A DNA stretch of 64,000 nucleotides from Deinococcales bacterium (GTDB lineage: Bacteria; Deinococcota; Deinococci; Deinococcales; JAAFIG01), in NCBI GenBank assembly GCA_013298595.1, contig JAAFIG010000005.1, forward strand, positions 62,001-126,000. Reading direction: 5' to 3'. The notes below the pieces were generated by a model. It saw nothing but the letters and a program-made list of their open reading frames with translations, was not told the origin of the DNA and made no database searches. Both the position numbers and the translations under genes were made by a program. Shown piece by piece: positions 24,103 to 34,248 of this stretch (its first letter is position 1; each line of letters opens with the position of its first letter).

Positions 24103-25446
24103 ATGCCAATGACCAAAGCCGAAGTTCTGAAAACCCTAGAATCCGAGAAAGTTCGTTTCTTGCGATTACAATTCACTGATGTTCTTGGCGTAGCCAAAAA
24201 CGTTGAAGTTCCTGTCAATCAATTTGAAAAAGCCCTTGACGGACAAATTATGTTCGATGGTAGCAGCATCGAAGGATTCACCCGAGTTGAAGAATCCGAT
24301 ATGTTACTGCACCCGGACCTCGAGACCTTTAGGGTTTACCCAATGTTTTCCGAATCAGATGCAAAACGCGGACGTGTTGCCAGAATTATCTGCGATATTG
24401 CTCTCCCAGACGGTAAACCATTTGAAGGCGATCCACGTTTTGCCTTAAAACGGATGATCGAAAAAACCAATAAAGCTGGTTTTGATCGTGCCAATTTTGG
24501 ACCAGAACTCGAGTTTTTTCTGTTCCAGCGTAATGATAATGGTACTGCCACAACAATTACCCACGATGCCGCTGGTTACTTTGACCTCGCCCCACTGGAT
24601 AAAGGCGAAGAAGCCCGCCGCGACATGGTCAACCACTTACTCGAGCTGGGTTTTGAAGTTGAAGCTGCCCATCACGAAGTTGCTCCAGGTCAGCACGAAA
24701 TAGATTTTAAATACGCTAACGCGCTTGAGACCGCCGATGCCATCAGCACCTTTAAGTTTGTGGTGAAACGTGTTGCTCTCGAGCATAATCTACATGCCAC
24801 ATTTATGCCAAAACCCGTTGCCACCATGCCAGGCAGTGGTATGCACTTGCACCTGAGCTTATTTAAAGGCGACCAAAACACCTTCTTAGATCCCAAAGGG
24901 CAATTTCAACTCAGCAAAACAGCTCAATTTTTTATTGGTGGTTTACTCGAGCATGCCGCTGGTATGGTGGCTATTACCAACCCACTGGTCAATAGCTATA
25001 AGCGTCTTGTGCCGGGCTTTGAAGCACCCACCACCATCGCTTGGAGCGCCTCGAACCGCAGTGCCATGATTCGCGTACCCGCACGGCGTGGCGTAGGCAC
25101 GCGCACCGAGTTACGCATCCCCGACCCAGCCGCCAACCCATACCTCGCTTTTGCTGCGATTTTAGGCGCAGGTTTACATGGCATTCAAACCAAACTCGAG
25201 CCACCCCCACCGATTCAACGCAATATTTACGATATGAGTGTTCGTGACAAACGCAAACACAAAGTCAAAAACTTGCCAACCACGCTGCGTGAAGCACTCA
25301 ATGAACTCGAGTCAGACCGAATTATCCGCGATGCCCTTGGTGACCATATCTACAGCCATTTCTTGCATGCCAAACGTGCCGAATGGAAACTGTATGCTGC
25401 CACTGTTCACGAATGGGAATTGGTGCGATACCTCGAGATGTTATAA
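24103..25446 (+). CDS. glnA: Glutamine synthetase type I (alpha subtype)
   Basis: 447 residues. It has the GSI signatures FDGSSIEGF, the ATP region KPVATMPGSGMHLH, and NRSAMIRVP with the RxxRIPDPAANPYLAF block. The length matches GSI-alpha, which lacks the 25-residue insertion and the adenylylation loop of GSI-beta. It makes glutamine from glutamate and ammonia. Feedback control by a GlnR-type regulator is possible, but no regulator gene is in view. A strong -35/-10 promoter precedes it. Confidence 0.96.
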   Translation: MPMTKAEVLKTLESEKVRFLRLQFTDVLGVAKNVEVPVNQFEKALDGQIMFDGSSIEGFTRVEESDMLLHPDLETFRVYPMFSESDAKRGRVARIICDIALPDGKPFEGDPRFALKRMIEKTNKAGFDRANFGPELEFFLFQRNDNGTATTITHDAAGYFDLAPLDKGEEARRDMVNHLLELGFEVEAAHHEVAPGQHEIDFKYANALETADAISTFKFVVKRVALEHNLHATFMPKPVATMPGSGMHLHLSLFKGDQNTFLDPKGQFQLSKTAQFFIGGLLEHAAGMVAITNPLVNSYKRLVPGFEAPTTIAWSASNRSAMIRVPARRGVGTRTELRIPDPAANPYLAFAAILGAGLHGIQTKLEPPPPIQRNIYDMSVRDKRKHKVKNLPTTLREALNELESDRIIRDALGDHIYSHFLHAKRAEWKLYAATVHEWELVRYLEML

Positions 25447-25465
25447 ACCTCGAGTTGGTTGACTT

Positions 25466-26782
25466 TCACCGAGGTTTGGCTTTAACGCTTGTTTCGTTTT
25501 TGATTTTAACAGGTTTGGGACGAATTAAATCCTCTGGGCGAATCACTTTTTTGAGTGCTTGATTAATAAATTTAAAGGCAATATCGGTTTCATCTCGAGT
25601 AATTAAGTTTTGGCTCGAGTCGTTCATGTAGACATAAATCACTTTATCGCCAGATAAGGTCTCTAAGAAACCACTGTATGTTAAAACCCGAGCAGTATTG
25701 CCGCTTTTACCACCAAAGTATTTGAAGGGCACTCGCATATAAGCCCGTCCTTTGCCGTGGTACATGATGTCACGAAAACGTTTTTGTCCACTTGCTTTGA
25801 GGTCTAGGCTGACAAAGGCATTCCACATGTACCTTGCCCATTCTTGTGGACTGCTGGCATTTTGTAAATTACGATCTATTTGGCTCATGGTTTCAACTCC
25901 ACCGTTTCGACCTGCAAAGTAGCCTTGGTCAAGGTAACGGCGTAGTGTTTCGGCATTGACAGCTTGGGCGCGTAAATCAAGGCGTTTGGCTAACTCGAGT
26001 TGTAATTCGTAAGGAGCAGTTGCAAATCGTTGACTGGCAGCGACTAAACTGTACTTAGGAAAATCTGCTCCACCAAGTCCTGCTTGGGCTGTCCACCATG
26101 TTTTGGTTGGTAATAATAAGCGGGTTTTGCAAAATCCTAAACGTTGCGCGGTGGGTTGTAACGCAGCTAAACCAATACGACGAAACAGCATATCGGTGGC
26201 AGTGTTATCCGACCATGAAATCATAGCCAAGGCTAAACCCATCACATCGGTATTGTCATATGGGTAACGTCCGTAACTCTGATTGGCTCGAGTGACTTTG
26301 AAGCGTTCAGATAACTTGACTTTACCTGCGTCTACTTGGCGCATTAACTCGAATAAAACACTGGTTTTGAAATTGCTTGCCAGTGGAAATTGCCCTTCTG
26401 GGTTAATCCAAGTGGCTTTTTCAAGCCGAAAATCTTTTGTACCTCGAGCAAAACGTCCAACAAATAAGCCAACCCGACCCGTGATGGCTTTGGGTATTGG
26501 TGGTGCTGTTACAAGGTTGGCATTTGGTAAGGGGCTACATAGCTGTTGCACAGGCAAATCTGCTGGTTTTTCGACAGGGGCAGCAACAGCTACTGGCTCG
26601 AGTGAAGCAGTCTTGGTGGTACTCGAGCCAGTTTGAATAGTGTTACTCAAGCCAGTTTGAATAGTGGTAGTGGTACTCGAATTAGTTTGGGCAACAGGTG
26701 GTGCTGGTTGCAACACCACTGTCTGACCGCCATTCGAGCAAGCACTTAAAACAATGAAACACAAAGAAAAAAGCCAACGCAT
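25466..26782 (-). CDS. Serine hydrolase, penicillin-binding/beta-lactamase class A type, lipoprotein
   Basis: 438 residues from ATG 26782. The lipobox is LSAC. A Ser/Thr-rich linker (to about residue 100) includes a short tandem repeat (NTIQTGSS-like). The hydrolase motifs follow: SxxK in ASNFK, SDN in SWSDNTA and KSG in GGKSGN. The domain resembles class A beta-lactamases and the beta-lactamase2 family; peptidoglycan or another periplasmic substrate is possible, so drug resistance should not be assumed. It follows glnA tail to tail. Confidence 0.82.
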   Translation of the reverse strand: MRWLFSLCFIVLSACSNGGQTVVLQPAPPVAQTNSSTTTTIQTGLSNTIQTGSSTTKTASLEPVAVAAPVEKPADLPVQQLCSPLPNANLVTAPPIPKAITGRVGLFVGRFARGTKDFRLEKATWINPEGQFPLASNFKTSVLFELMRQVDAGKVKLSERFKVTRANQSYGRYPYDNTDVMGLALAMISWSDNTATDMLFRRIGLAALQPTAQRLGFCKTRLLLPTKTWWTAQAGLGGADFPKYSLVAASQRFATAPYELQLELAKRLDLRAQAVNAETLRRYLDQGYFAGRNGGVETMSQIDRNLQNASSPQEWARYMWNAFVSLDLKASGQKRFRDIMYHGKGRAYMRVPFKYFGGKSGNTARVLTYSGFLETLSGDKVIYVYMNDSSQNLITRDETDIAFKFINQALKKVIRPEDLIRPKPVKIKNETSVKAKPR

Positions 26783-26822
26783 CAAGTGGGCATTTTGACA
26801 TGGAATTGCAGAAAAACAAAAG

Positions 26823-27638
26823 TCAAAGTGACTTCTGAAAAAATGCAAGTGTGACCGCATGCACTTCAGCTTGGTGTTGTAGGTTGTCAAACGTGTGCAA
26901 ACCACCATCAATCAGATGCAGTTTGGTTTGTAAAGCATCGGCGTATTCTTGCCCAATTTGCCAAGGCACAGTCGGATCGGCATTACCATGAACCACTAAA
27001 CTCGAGCCTTGGTGTTTTTTGACAGATGCCACCGAATCATGCCCACAAGTATCTTCAAAAAATGCACTCGAGACAGGGTTGCCAGAAAAATCCAGCACAT
27101 TGTACTCGGAATTATAAATAATGCCATTTTGTAAGGCTGCGCCAGCAAATTTAGCAGCAAAAGCACCTCGGATCATTTCAGGACTTTGAAAGCCGCGTAA
27201 CATGACTTTAGGGGCAGCTGGTGCCCATAAACACAAGGCTTTTACCGACTCGAGACCAACTGTTAAAGCTGCAATCATACCACCCATGCTGATCCCGAGA
27301 ATGCCAAACCGAGTACGGTCAAGTACATCGCCTCGAGTCTCGAGTAAACGCAAAGCAGCTTGGGCATCTTCGAGTTCACGGCTTGGGGTCATTTCGGCAA
27401 ATGAGCCTTCGGAATTACCACTGCCACGAAAATCAAACCGAAAAGCCGCAATGCCATGCTCGGCGAGTAAACGTGCCATTAAAACAAATAAACGGTGTGG
27501 TTCGAGGGCATTGCCTGTAAAGCCATGCAGCAAAATCACACAGGGGTGTGGTGCGCTACCTTGTTGGGGCAAATGCAGCATCCCATGTAAGCGTTGCCCA
27601 GAAACGTCAAACGAAAGCCAATGTTCATTAAGTGGCAT
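26823..27638 (-). CDS. Alpha/beta hydrolase
   Basis: 271 residues, a typical dienelactone/acylaminoacyl-type serine hydrolase. The oxyanion motif is LLHGFTGNA, the nucleophile is in GISMGG, the acid is near ADPTVPW and the base is in GGLHTF. There is no signal peptide, so it is cytoplasmic. The substrate is unknown. TAGAAT (27646-27651) ends 7 nt before the ATG. Confidence 0.88.
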   Translation of the reverse strand: MPLNEHWLSFDVSGQRLHGMLHLPQQGSAPHPCVILLHGFTGNALEPHRLFVLMARLLAEHGIAAFRFDFRGSGNSEGSFAEMTPSRELEDAQAALRLLETRGDVLDRTRFGILGISMGGMIAALTVGLESVKALCLWAPAAPKVMLRGFQSPEMIRGAFAAKFAGAALQNGIIYNSEYNVLDFSGNPVSSAFFEDTCGHDSVASVKKHQGSSLVVHGNADPTVPWQIGQEYADALQTKLHLIDGGLHTFDNLQHQAEVHAVTLAFFQKSL

Positions 27639-27645
27639 AGCCTAG

Positions 27646-27670
27646 ATTCTACGACTTTTCGTAATACACT
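27646..27670. promoter_or_regulatory. Divergent leaderless promoters between hydrolase and truD
   Basis: TAGAAT on the minus strand (27646-27651) ends 7 nt before ATG 27638. TACACT on the plus strand (27665-27670) ends 6 nt before ATG 27677. The two genes start only 38 nt apart, so their promoters must overlap. Confidence 0.6.
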
Positions 27671-27676
27671 GCACAG

Positions 27677-28741
27677 ATGAAGTTGGAATTTGATTGGAAC
27701 GATTTTCCGTTAGTCTCGAGTGCGCTGCCAGGAACAGGTGGGCGAATTCGGGCTGAACTCGAGGATTTTCAGGTGTTTGAAAACCCTGCTTATGTACCCA
27801 GTGGCACAGGCGATCATACGTATTTACGACTCGAGAAACGTGGGCATACCACCAAGTTTTTAGTAGACGAATTACATCGGCAACTTGGTATTCCCTACAA
27901 GGATTTTGGCGTGGCAGGTTTAAAAGATCGCCATGCTATTACAGCCCAATGGATTTCGATTCCTAGTAAATTTGAAACTCGAGTTGAAAAATTTGCCCTT
28001 GAAGGTGTGCAAATTCTTGAGATTTCACGTCATGGCAATAAACTTGGTATGGGGCATCTCAGAGGCAATACTTTTAAATTACGAGTACGAGGCGCAAGCA
28101 CCAATGCCATTGCAAAAGCCACTGCTATTCTCGAGCACTTACGCACCACAGGGATACCCAATTACTTTGGAGTACAACGTTTTGGTAATACAGGTGGCAA
28201 TGCCATACGTGGTTTAGAACTGGTTTTGAATGGGCGGATGAAAGGTCCTGAAAGTATTCAAATTAAACGCTTTCTGATCTCGAGTTTACAGAGTTTGCTA
28301 TTTAATTATAATTTGCGATTACGGATTGAACGCCATATTTTTCAAAATGTACTTCTGGGTGATGTTGCCAAAAAACATGCCACAGGAGGAATTTTTACCG
28401 TTGAAGATGCCACCATAGATTCGCTGCGAGCGCAGCAACTCGAGATCAGCAGCACCGCACCGCTACATGGACGCAAAATCATGGCAGCCCAATTTGCCGC
28501 TCATGACCTCGAGACCGAGGTGCTGGCATTATTTGATTTGGGCTGGGCACATTTTGCCGATCGTAAAGGGGCACGAAGAATTACCCGTATCAAACTCGAG
28601 GAAACACAACTTGAAGCAACCGAAGATGGCTACTGGATTTCATTTAGCTTACCTAAAGGTAGTTTTGCTACGGTGTTACTGCGTGAAATGATGAAAAATA
28701 ATGTAGATGCCCCTGAAGACGAAGCAACTGAAGACGAATAA
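27677..28741 (+). CDS. truD: tRNA pseudouridine(13) synthase
   Basis: 354 residues. The catalytic Asp lies in GVAGLKDRHAI and the family block NYFGVQRFG follows. TruD converts U13 in tRNA-Glu and some other tRNAs. The N-terminus has the usual RIRAELEDFQVFE. The TRUD insertion domain is present and the length is normal. A leaderless-type TACACT box precedes it. A short acidic tail (residues ~345-354) is unremarkable. Confidence 0.93.
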   Translation: MKLEFDWNDFPLVSSALPGTGGRIRAELEDFQVFENPAYVPSGTGDHTYLRLEKRGHTTKFLVDELHRQLGIPYKDFGVAGLKDRHAITAQWISIPSKFETRVEKFALEGVQILEISRHGNKLGMGHLRGNTFKLRVRGASTNAIAKATAILEHLRTTGIPNYFGVQRFGNTGGNAIRGLELVLNGRMKGPESIQIKRFLISSLQSLLFNYNLRLRIERHIFQNVLLGDVAKKHATGGIFTVEDATIDSLRAQQLEISSTAPLHGRKIMAAQFAAHDLETEVLALFDLGWAHFADRKGARRITRIKLEETQLEATEDGYWISFSLPKGSFATVLLREMMKNNVDAPEDEATEDE

Positions 28742-28850
28742 GTTAATTCAGTAGTACGCACATCCAAACCTCGAGGTGTTGCCGTACATCCCCTTTGAAG
28801 TGCTTCGCAAAGCATCAAGACCTGTGCATGGGTTTTGATCGGAGGTTATT

Positions 28851-29717
28851 ATGACTAATGCCAGAAAATTAAGTCGTCGTCAAGCACTCAACAGCCTCGG
28901 TATGATGGGAGTAGGGGCAGCGCTCAGTGCTTGTGTTCAACCTGTAGTGGCACAAACAAATATTGATGAAGATGTGCTCAATTTTGCGCTTAATCTCGAG
29001 TATCTCGAAGCTGAATTTTATTTACAAGCTGCCTTTGGGCGTTCTCTGAGCGTTGCTGATAGTGGCGGTGGTCCTGCACCAATTGGTGGTAGCAAAGTCA
29101 CCTTTGCAACACCTGCAATTCAAGCTTACGCTGAAGAGATTGCTTTGGATGAAGAAGCCCATGTCAAGTTTTTGCGTGCAGCACTTGGCGCAAAGGCTGT
29201 CCCGCGTCCACAAATAGATATTGGTCCTGCATTTGCCGCTGCCGCTGATGCTGCTTTTGCAACCACTTTAACCCCAGCTTTTAACCCATATGCGAATGAA
29301 TTATTTTTCTTGCATGGCGCGTTTATCTTTGAGGATGTCGGCGTGACTGCTTATAAAGGCGCAGCGCGGTTAATAACCAACAAAGATTTTCTCGAGGCAG
29401 CCGCTGGTATTCTTGGTGTTGAAGCCTATCACGCTGGAGAAATCCGCACTTTGTTGTACGCCCAAAAAGATGTGGTGACACCTTATGGTGTGACTGTTGA
29501 AACGATTGTGCAAAAAATCTCGGATTTACGTGGCGCAGCAGGTGGCGGCAAAGACCAAGGGCTAGTGGTTGGTGGTAAAGCCAATATTTTACCAACCGAT
29601 GCTAATTCGATTGCTTTTAGCCGCAGTACCGACGAAGTGCTGAAAATTGTTACGCTTGGCTCGAGTACCAATAAAGGCGGTTTTTTCCCAAATGGCTTAA
29701 ACGGTAATATTAAGTAA
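28851..29717 (+). CDS. Ferritin-like (desiccation-related) protein, Tat-exported
   Basis: 288 residues. The signal has a twin-arginine motif (SRRQALNSLG) and a lipobox-like LSAC, so it is probably exported folded and lipid-anchored. The body is a four-helix ferritin-like fold: ALNLEYLEAEFYLQAAFG with Glu ligands, EIALDEEAHVKFLRAALG, FEDVGVTAYKGAA and EAYHAGEIRTLLY. Family members in fungi and Deinococcota are linked to desiccation or oxidative stress. A good ribosome site CGGAGG precedes the ATG. A strong terminator follows. Confidence 0.88.
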   Translation: MTNARKLSRRQALNSLGMMGVGAALSACVQPVVAQTNIDEDVLNFALNLEYLEAEFYLQAAFGRSLSVADSGGGPAPIGGSKVTFATPAIQAYAEEIALDEEAHVKFLRAALGAKAVPRPQIDIGPAFAAAADAAFATTLTPAFNPYANELFFLHGAFIFEDVGVTAYKGAARLITNKDFLEAAAGILGVEAYHAGEIRTLLYAQKDVVTPYGVTVETIVQKISDLRGAAGGGKDQGLVVGGKANILPTDANSIAFSRSTDEVLKIVTLGSSTNKGGFFPNGLNGNIK

Positions 29718-29745
29718 ATTCTCCAATTTAAGGATGGTTCTGATA

Positions 29746-29782
29746 CCGATAAACACTGATGAATAGTGTTTATCGGATTTTT
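29746..29782 (+). terminator. Rho-independent terminator
   Basis: A 12-bp stem (CCGATAAACACT, 29746-29757, with 29765-29776), a 7-nt loop and ATTTTT close the ferritin-like gene. Confidence 0.95.
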
Positions 29783-29826
29783 GCGGTTTTGTACCTTGCT
29801 AAAATTTTCTTGTTAGGCTATAGCAT

Positions 29827-30319
29827 CGTGATTTCAGCTCGAGTGATTGTGGTAATGGGTGTGGCTGGCTCTGGAAAAACCAGTGTTGGCATTTGCCTTG
29901 CTAATAGCTTACAGATTCCTTTTTTTGATGCTGATGATTATCACTCAAGGGCTAATAAAACAAAAATGGCTGCTGGCGTTGCACTGACCGATGCTGATCG
30001 TGCCGATTGGCTTGAGACACTGGCAGGATTGCTCAAGCAGGCTATTATGTCGGGGTGCGTGTTGGCTTGTTCAGCATTAAAGGAACAGTACCGACAAGTT
30101 TTAACTCGGCATGCCAAGGTGATCTTTGTGTATTTACAAGGGAGCCAAGATTTAATTGAAAAGCGCTTAGCCACTCGAGCACATTTTTTTCACCCAGATT
30201 TATTGTGTAGTCAATTTGCTGCGCTTGAAGAACCCAGCAATGCTATTGTGCAAAGTATCGAGTTACCACTCGAGCAAATTATTGAAAATATTGTGCAAGC
30301 ACTCGAAAGGACATCATGA
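29827..30319 (+). CDS. gntK: Gluconokinase
   Basis: 163 residues from GTG 29827. The P-loop is GVAGSGKTS, and [22 protein letters not shown]-type substrate motifs follow, with [10 protein letters not shown] and later Arg motifs typical of GntK. It phosphorylates gluconate to 6-phosphogluconate. An ATG at 29759 is in frame but lies inside the upstream terminator, so I reject it. TAGGCT (29813-29818) ends 8 nt before the GTG. Its TGA overlaps the gnd ATG as ATGA. It opens a gntK-gnd-zwf-pgl operon. Confidence 0.88.
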
Positions 30320-31779
30320 CCACACCTATGGCTACTGCCGACATCGGCGTTATTGGACTCGCTGTGATGGGCGAGAATCTCGTTTTGAATATGGCAAGTA
30401 AAGGTTTTACTGTTGCTGCTTTTAATCGTACTGTTGAAAAAGTGACTGCTTTTAAAGCCGCTCGAGGCTCGAGTGAGAAAATTGTTGGAGCCTTATCGTT
30501 ATCCGAGTTTGTGCAATCCTTGAAACGTCCGCGTCGAGCCATGCTGATGGTCAAAGCAGGTGATGCTGTGGATGCAACCATTGCTCAATTATTGCCGCTG
30601 CTCGAACCTGGTGACATTATTATTGATGGTGGCAATAGCCATTTTGAAGATACAAACCGCCGTGTCAAAGAACTCGAGGTGCATGGCATTTTATTCGTTG
30701 GTTCGGGTGTGTCTGGTGGCGAAGAAGGGGCATTGCTTGGTCCGAGTATCATGCCTGGCGGGGCAAAAGCTGCTTGGCAGGATATCAAACCGATTTTCCA
30801 AGGTATTGCAGCTAAAGCAGCTGATGGTGCGCCGTGCTGCGATTGGATGGGCGAAAACGGTGCTGGGCATTTTGTCAAAATGGTGCATAACGGCATTGAA
30901 TACGGCGATATGCAAATGATTACCGAAGCGTACAGCCTGTTGCGTTTTGCGGGGCTGAGCAATCAAGAAACGGCTGCTGTTTTTACCGATTGGAACAAAG
31001 GCGAACTCGAGAGTTACTTGGTTGAAATTACTGCCGAAATCCTCGAGAAAAAAGATGAAGCCACAGGTCAGGATTTGGTGGATGTAATCCTCGATACGGC
31101 TGGGCAAAAAGGCACAGGTAAATGGACATCCACAGTGGCTTTAGATGTCGGTAGCCCTGCCAGCACCATTGCTGAGGCGGTTTTTGCCCGTTGCTTATCG
31201 GCATTAAAAGAAGAACGGGTTCGTGCCTCGAGCCTTATTAGTGCCCCACCGACGGTACCAATTGTAGATCGCGCAGCGCTGATTGAAGATGTAAGACAAG
31301 CCCTTTTTGCTAGTAAAATTTGTTCTTACGCCCAAGGTTTCCAGTTAATGCGCCTTGTGGCAGCCGAACAAAAATGGACTTTAGAGTATGGCAGTATTGC
31401 GGCTGTATGGCGTGGAGGCTGCATTATTCGGGCTGGTTTTCTCGAGAATATCCGTCAAGCATATGCAGCCGATGCCAATTTAGCTAACTTATTGCTCGAC
31501 CCGTACTTCACTAAAATTGTTGCCAGTCACCAAGCAGCATGGCGGCGCGTTATTTGTACAGCCACCATGAACGGCATTTGGATACCAGCTTTCTCGAGTG
31601 CTTTAGCCTACTTTGATGGTTACCGCACTGCCAGACTGAGCACCAATATTTTACAAGCTCAACGTGATTACTTTGGTGCTCATACTTACGAGCGCACCGA
31701 CCAACCTCGAGGACAATTTTTTCATACTAACTGGACGGGTCGTGGTGGGTCTACCAGTGCAAGCACATACAGCATTTAA
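30316..31779 (+). CDS. gnd: 6-phosphogluconate dehydrogenase, decarboxylating
   Basis: 487 residues. It has the cofactor motif [22 protein letters not shown], the catalytic [18 protein letters not shown] and the C-terminal HTNWTGRGG. It converts 6-phosphogluconate to ribulose 5-phosphate, making NADPH. A ribosome site AAAGGA precedes the ATG within gntK. The N-terminus is slightly long (about 8 residues before IGVIGL). Confidence 0.95.
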   Translation: MTTPMATADIGVIGLAVMGENLVLNMASKGFTVAAFNRTVEKVTAFKAARGSSEKIVGALSLSEFVQSLKRPRRAMLMVKAGDAVDATIAQLLPLLEPGDIIIDGGNSHFEDTNRRVKELEVHGILFVGSGVSGGEEGALLGPSIMPGGAKAAWQDIKPIFQGIAAKAADGAPCCDWMGENGAGHFVKMVHNGIEYGDMQMITEAYSLLRFAGLSNQETAAVFTDWNKGELESYLVEITAEILEKKDEATGQDLVDVILDTAGQKGTGKWTSTVALDVGSPASTIAEAVFARCLSALKEERVRASSLISAPPTVPIVDRAALIEDVRQALFASKICSYAQGFQLMRLVAAEQKWTLEYGSIAAVWRGGCIIRAGFLENIRQAYAADANLANLLLDPYFTKIVASHQAAWRRVICTATMNGIWIPAFSSALAYFDGYRTARLSTNILQAQRDYFGAHTYERTDQPRGQFFHTNWTGRGGSTSASTYSI

Positions 31780-31822
31780 TTTGTAGATCACCATTGCTAA
31801 GCAACCCGAAAGGAACACTGTG

Positions 31823-33292
31823 ATGAATACTCTCGAGCCAACAGCGATTATTATTTTTGGGGCTTCAGGCGATTTAACCAAACGCAAATTACTACCTGCT
31901 TTATACCAACTGATTTTAGATGGTCATGCTCCCGCGCAATTTAGCATTATTGGTGTGGCTCGCACGGTCATGACTTCAGCCGAGTATCAAGCAATTGCCA
32001 AAGAGGCGCTCGAGAAAGCTTATAAAGCGCCGCTTGAGGAAAATGCGTGGCAGCGTTTTGCCGCAATGCTGAGTTATCAGGCTTTGGATTTTCATAATAT
32101 CCAAGATTTTATTGCGCTCAGAGAGCAACTCGAGGCGGCGGGTTTACACAATTGGTTGTTTTATTGTTCTGTGCCGCCAAGTGCTTTTCCAACGATTACG
32201 CAACAACTTGGCGATTCTGGTATGAACTCCGAGGAGCACGGTTATACCAGAATTATTGTTGAAAAACCATTTGGCACAAACTTAACAACTGCTCAAACAC
32301 TGAATCTCGAGTTGCACAAGGTTTTTGCCGAAAAACAAATTTATCGAATTGATCATTTTCTGGGTAAAGAAACGGTGCAAAATATTCTGGCTTTGCGTTT
32401 TGCAAATACCATTTTTGAACCACTCTGGAACAGAAACTATATAGATCATGTGCAAATTACCGTTGCCGAAGATTTAGGCATGGAAGGTCGGGGTGGTTTC
32501 TACGAAGAAGCAGGCATTTTGCGTGATATGGTACAAAACCATATTATGCAACTGCTTTGTTTTGTTGCGCTTGAGCCACCCGTAGGACCTTGGCAAGGCA
32601 ATATTCATCCACTCGAGGCTGGGGCATTGCGTGACGAAAAAGCCAAAGTGATTCGAGCATTACGTCCGATCAGTGCTGAATTCCTCGAGCATTCAATTGT
32701 TTTAGGGCAGTATCAACAAGGCACCATTAAAAACGAAGCTGTGGTTGGTTATCTCGAGGAAGCCAAAGTCAGTGCGACTTCAAAAACAGCCACATATGCC
32801 GCACTCAAAGTCGAAATTGATAATTGGCGTTGGGCTGGTGTGCCATTTTATTTACGCAGTGGTAAGCGCTTACCTGTTAAAAATACTGAAATTGCTATTG
32901 TTTTTAAGCGCCCACCACTGGATTTATTTCCGCAACCAAGCAAACCCAATATGTTGCGAATCAATATTCAACCCAACGAAGGTGTCACCCTTTCCTTTGA
33001 TGCTAAAATGCCAGGATTAACCGCAGATTTACGTCCTGTGAACATGGATTTTGATTACTCGGATTTTGGTACAAGTGGTCCTAGTGCCTATGAACGCCTG
33101 ATTCTTGATGCCATGCACGGCGATGCCAGTTTATTCCCCAGAGGCGACGAGGTGGAAGCATCATGGGCTTGGATTGAACCTTTACTCGAGGGAGAAATTG
33201 CTGTACAGCCATACACTGCTGGTACTTGGGGTCCAAAAACGGCTAACGATTTACTCAGTGCTGGTCAGAGATGGCATAAACTCGAGCCATGA
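31823..33292 (+). CDS. zwf: Glucose-6-phosphate 1-dehydrogenase
   Basis: 489 residues from ATG 31823 (a GTG lies directly before it). FGASGDLTKRKLLPALY is the nucleotide motif and RIDHFLGKETVQNI the substrate/catalytic signature. It makes 6-phosphogluconolactone and NADPH. A ribosome site AAAGGAAC lies 8 nt upstream. Its TGA overlaps the pgl start. The gap from gnd is about 40 nt. Confidence 0.96.
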   Translation: MNTLEPTAIIIFGASGDLTKRKLLPALYQLILDGHAPAQFSIIGVARTVMTSAEYQAIAKEALEKAYKAPLEENAWQRFAAMLSYQALDFHNIQDFIALREQLEAAGLHNWLFYCSVPPSAFPTITQQLGDSGMNSEEHGYTRIIVEKPFGTNLTTAQTLNLELHKVFAEKQIYRIDHFLGKETVQNILALRFANTIFEPLWNRNYIDHVQITVAEDLGMEGRGGFYEEAGILRDMVQNHIMQLLCFVALEPPVGPWQGNIHPLEAGALRDEKAKVIRALRPISAEFLEHSIVLGQYQQGTIKNEAVVGYLEEAKVSATSKTATYAALKVEIDNWRWAGVPFYLRSGKRLPVKNTEIAIVFKRPPLDLFPQPSKPNMLRINIQPNEGVTLSFDAKMPGLTADLRPVNMDFDYSDFGTSGPSAYERLILDAMHGDASLFPRGDEVEASWAWIEPLLEGEIAVQPYTAGTWGPKTANDLLSAGQRWHKLEP

Positions 33293-33951
33293 AAAAAGTT
33301 TTTGCAACACCCACAGATTTAGCCTTTGCCGCCGCGCAATCCTTTCAAGCATTGGCACTCGAGGCAATAACAGCGCGTGGTCGTTTTGATGTGGCATTGG
33401 CGGGCGGCAGCACACCTAAAATTATTTATCAAACCCTAACTACTTTTGAATTGCCTTGGCAACAAATTCATATTTTTTGGGGAGATGAACGCTGTGTACC
33501 ACCAACCGATGCTCGTTCAAATTACTTGATGGTACAACAAGCATTGCTCGAGAAAATTCTGATACCACCTGCCAATGTTCATCGAATGCAAGGCGAACTC
33601 GAGCCTGCAATGGCTGTGCAAGCCTATCAACAACAATTACCAATCAAACAATTTGATTTAATTCATCTTGGGCTTGGCACAGACGGACACACCGCATCAT
33701 TATTCCCAGCCAGCCCACTCGAGATATCAGACAGTGTACTCAGTACTTTCCCAACCCCAAATCTTGAACCACAAGTACCACGAATCAGCTTGGGATTCAG
33801 TGTGATCAACGCAGCTCGAGTGAAACAAATTTTTGTCACAGGCGAAAACAAACGCCCTATTTTCGAGCGACTCGGCAACAATGAAGACTTACCAATTGCT
33901 CGAGTCATCAATGCCGAATGGTGGTTTGACCAAGCGGCTGCTATAGACTAG
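33289..33951 (+). CDS. pgl: 6-phosphogluconolactonase
   Basis: 220 residues. It has the SOL/DevB motifs DVALAGGSTPKIIYQ, WGDERCVPPTDARSNY and HLGLGTDGHTASLFP. It hydrolyses 6-phosphogluconolactone. It overlaps zwf by ATGA and is the last gene of the operon, so the oxidative branch from glucose 6-phosphate to ribulose 5-phosphate is complete here. A weak hairpin at 33953-33976 follows. Confidence 0.93.
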   Translation: MKKVFATPTDLAFAAAQSFQALALEAITARGRFDVALAGGSTPKIIYQTLTTFELPWQQIHIFWGDERCVPPTDARSNYLMVQQALLEKILIPPANVHRMQGELEPAMAVQAYQQQLPIKQFDLIHLGLGTDGHTASLFPASPLEISDSVLSTFPTPNLEPQVPRISLGFSVINAARVKQIFVTGENKRPIFERLGNNEDLPIARVINAEWWFDQAAAID

Positions 33952-33952
33952 A

Positions 33953-33976
33953 TACCCGAAAGCGCGCTTTATGGGT
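33953..33976 (+). terminator. Weak hairpin at the end of the gntK-gnd-zwf-pgl operon
   Basis: CCC and GGG arms with an inner AAAGCGCGCTTT palindrome; there is no long T-run, so function is uncertain. Confidence 0.4.
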
Positions 33977-34248
33977 TAACTGTAAATGATATTGGCTACA
34001 TATATGGAGTTCACATACACCAATTTCTCACCAATCTTAATTGCCAATACGAAAGTATTGAGTCTGTGTTAACACAAAATAAAATCGTCAAATAGTGATT
34101 ATCTTCGGTTCTCGTCTCACTTTTCAATTCAGTTAAATTCATAAACCCTGTGCAGCACCTATGATTTATTGTTAAACGGACATGACTCGTTTCATAGGGT
34201 TTTACACACCTTAATTCATTGATTAAAAGTATCGTGAAAGGAACACTT
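33977..34248. other. Intergenic region, no gene seen
   Basis: AT-rich. It holds a small hairpin CAATAC-GAAA-GTATTG (34045-34060), and AAACCCT near 34145 facing AGGGTTT near 34195. No CTCGAG occurs between about 33,903 and 34,438. The last bases carry the ribosome site AAAGGA of the next gene. Confidence 0.5.

Noticed and set aside
29759-29826. Upstream ATG for gluconokinase
   Set aside because: It lies inside the terminator of the ferritin-like gene, and the family begins around residue 23 of that frame.
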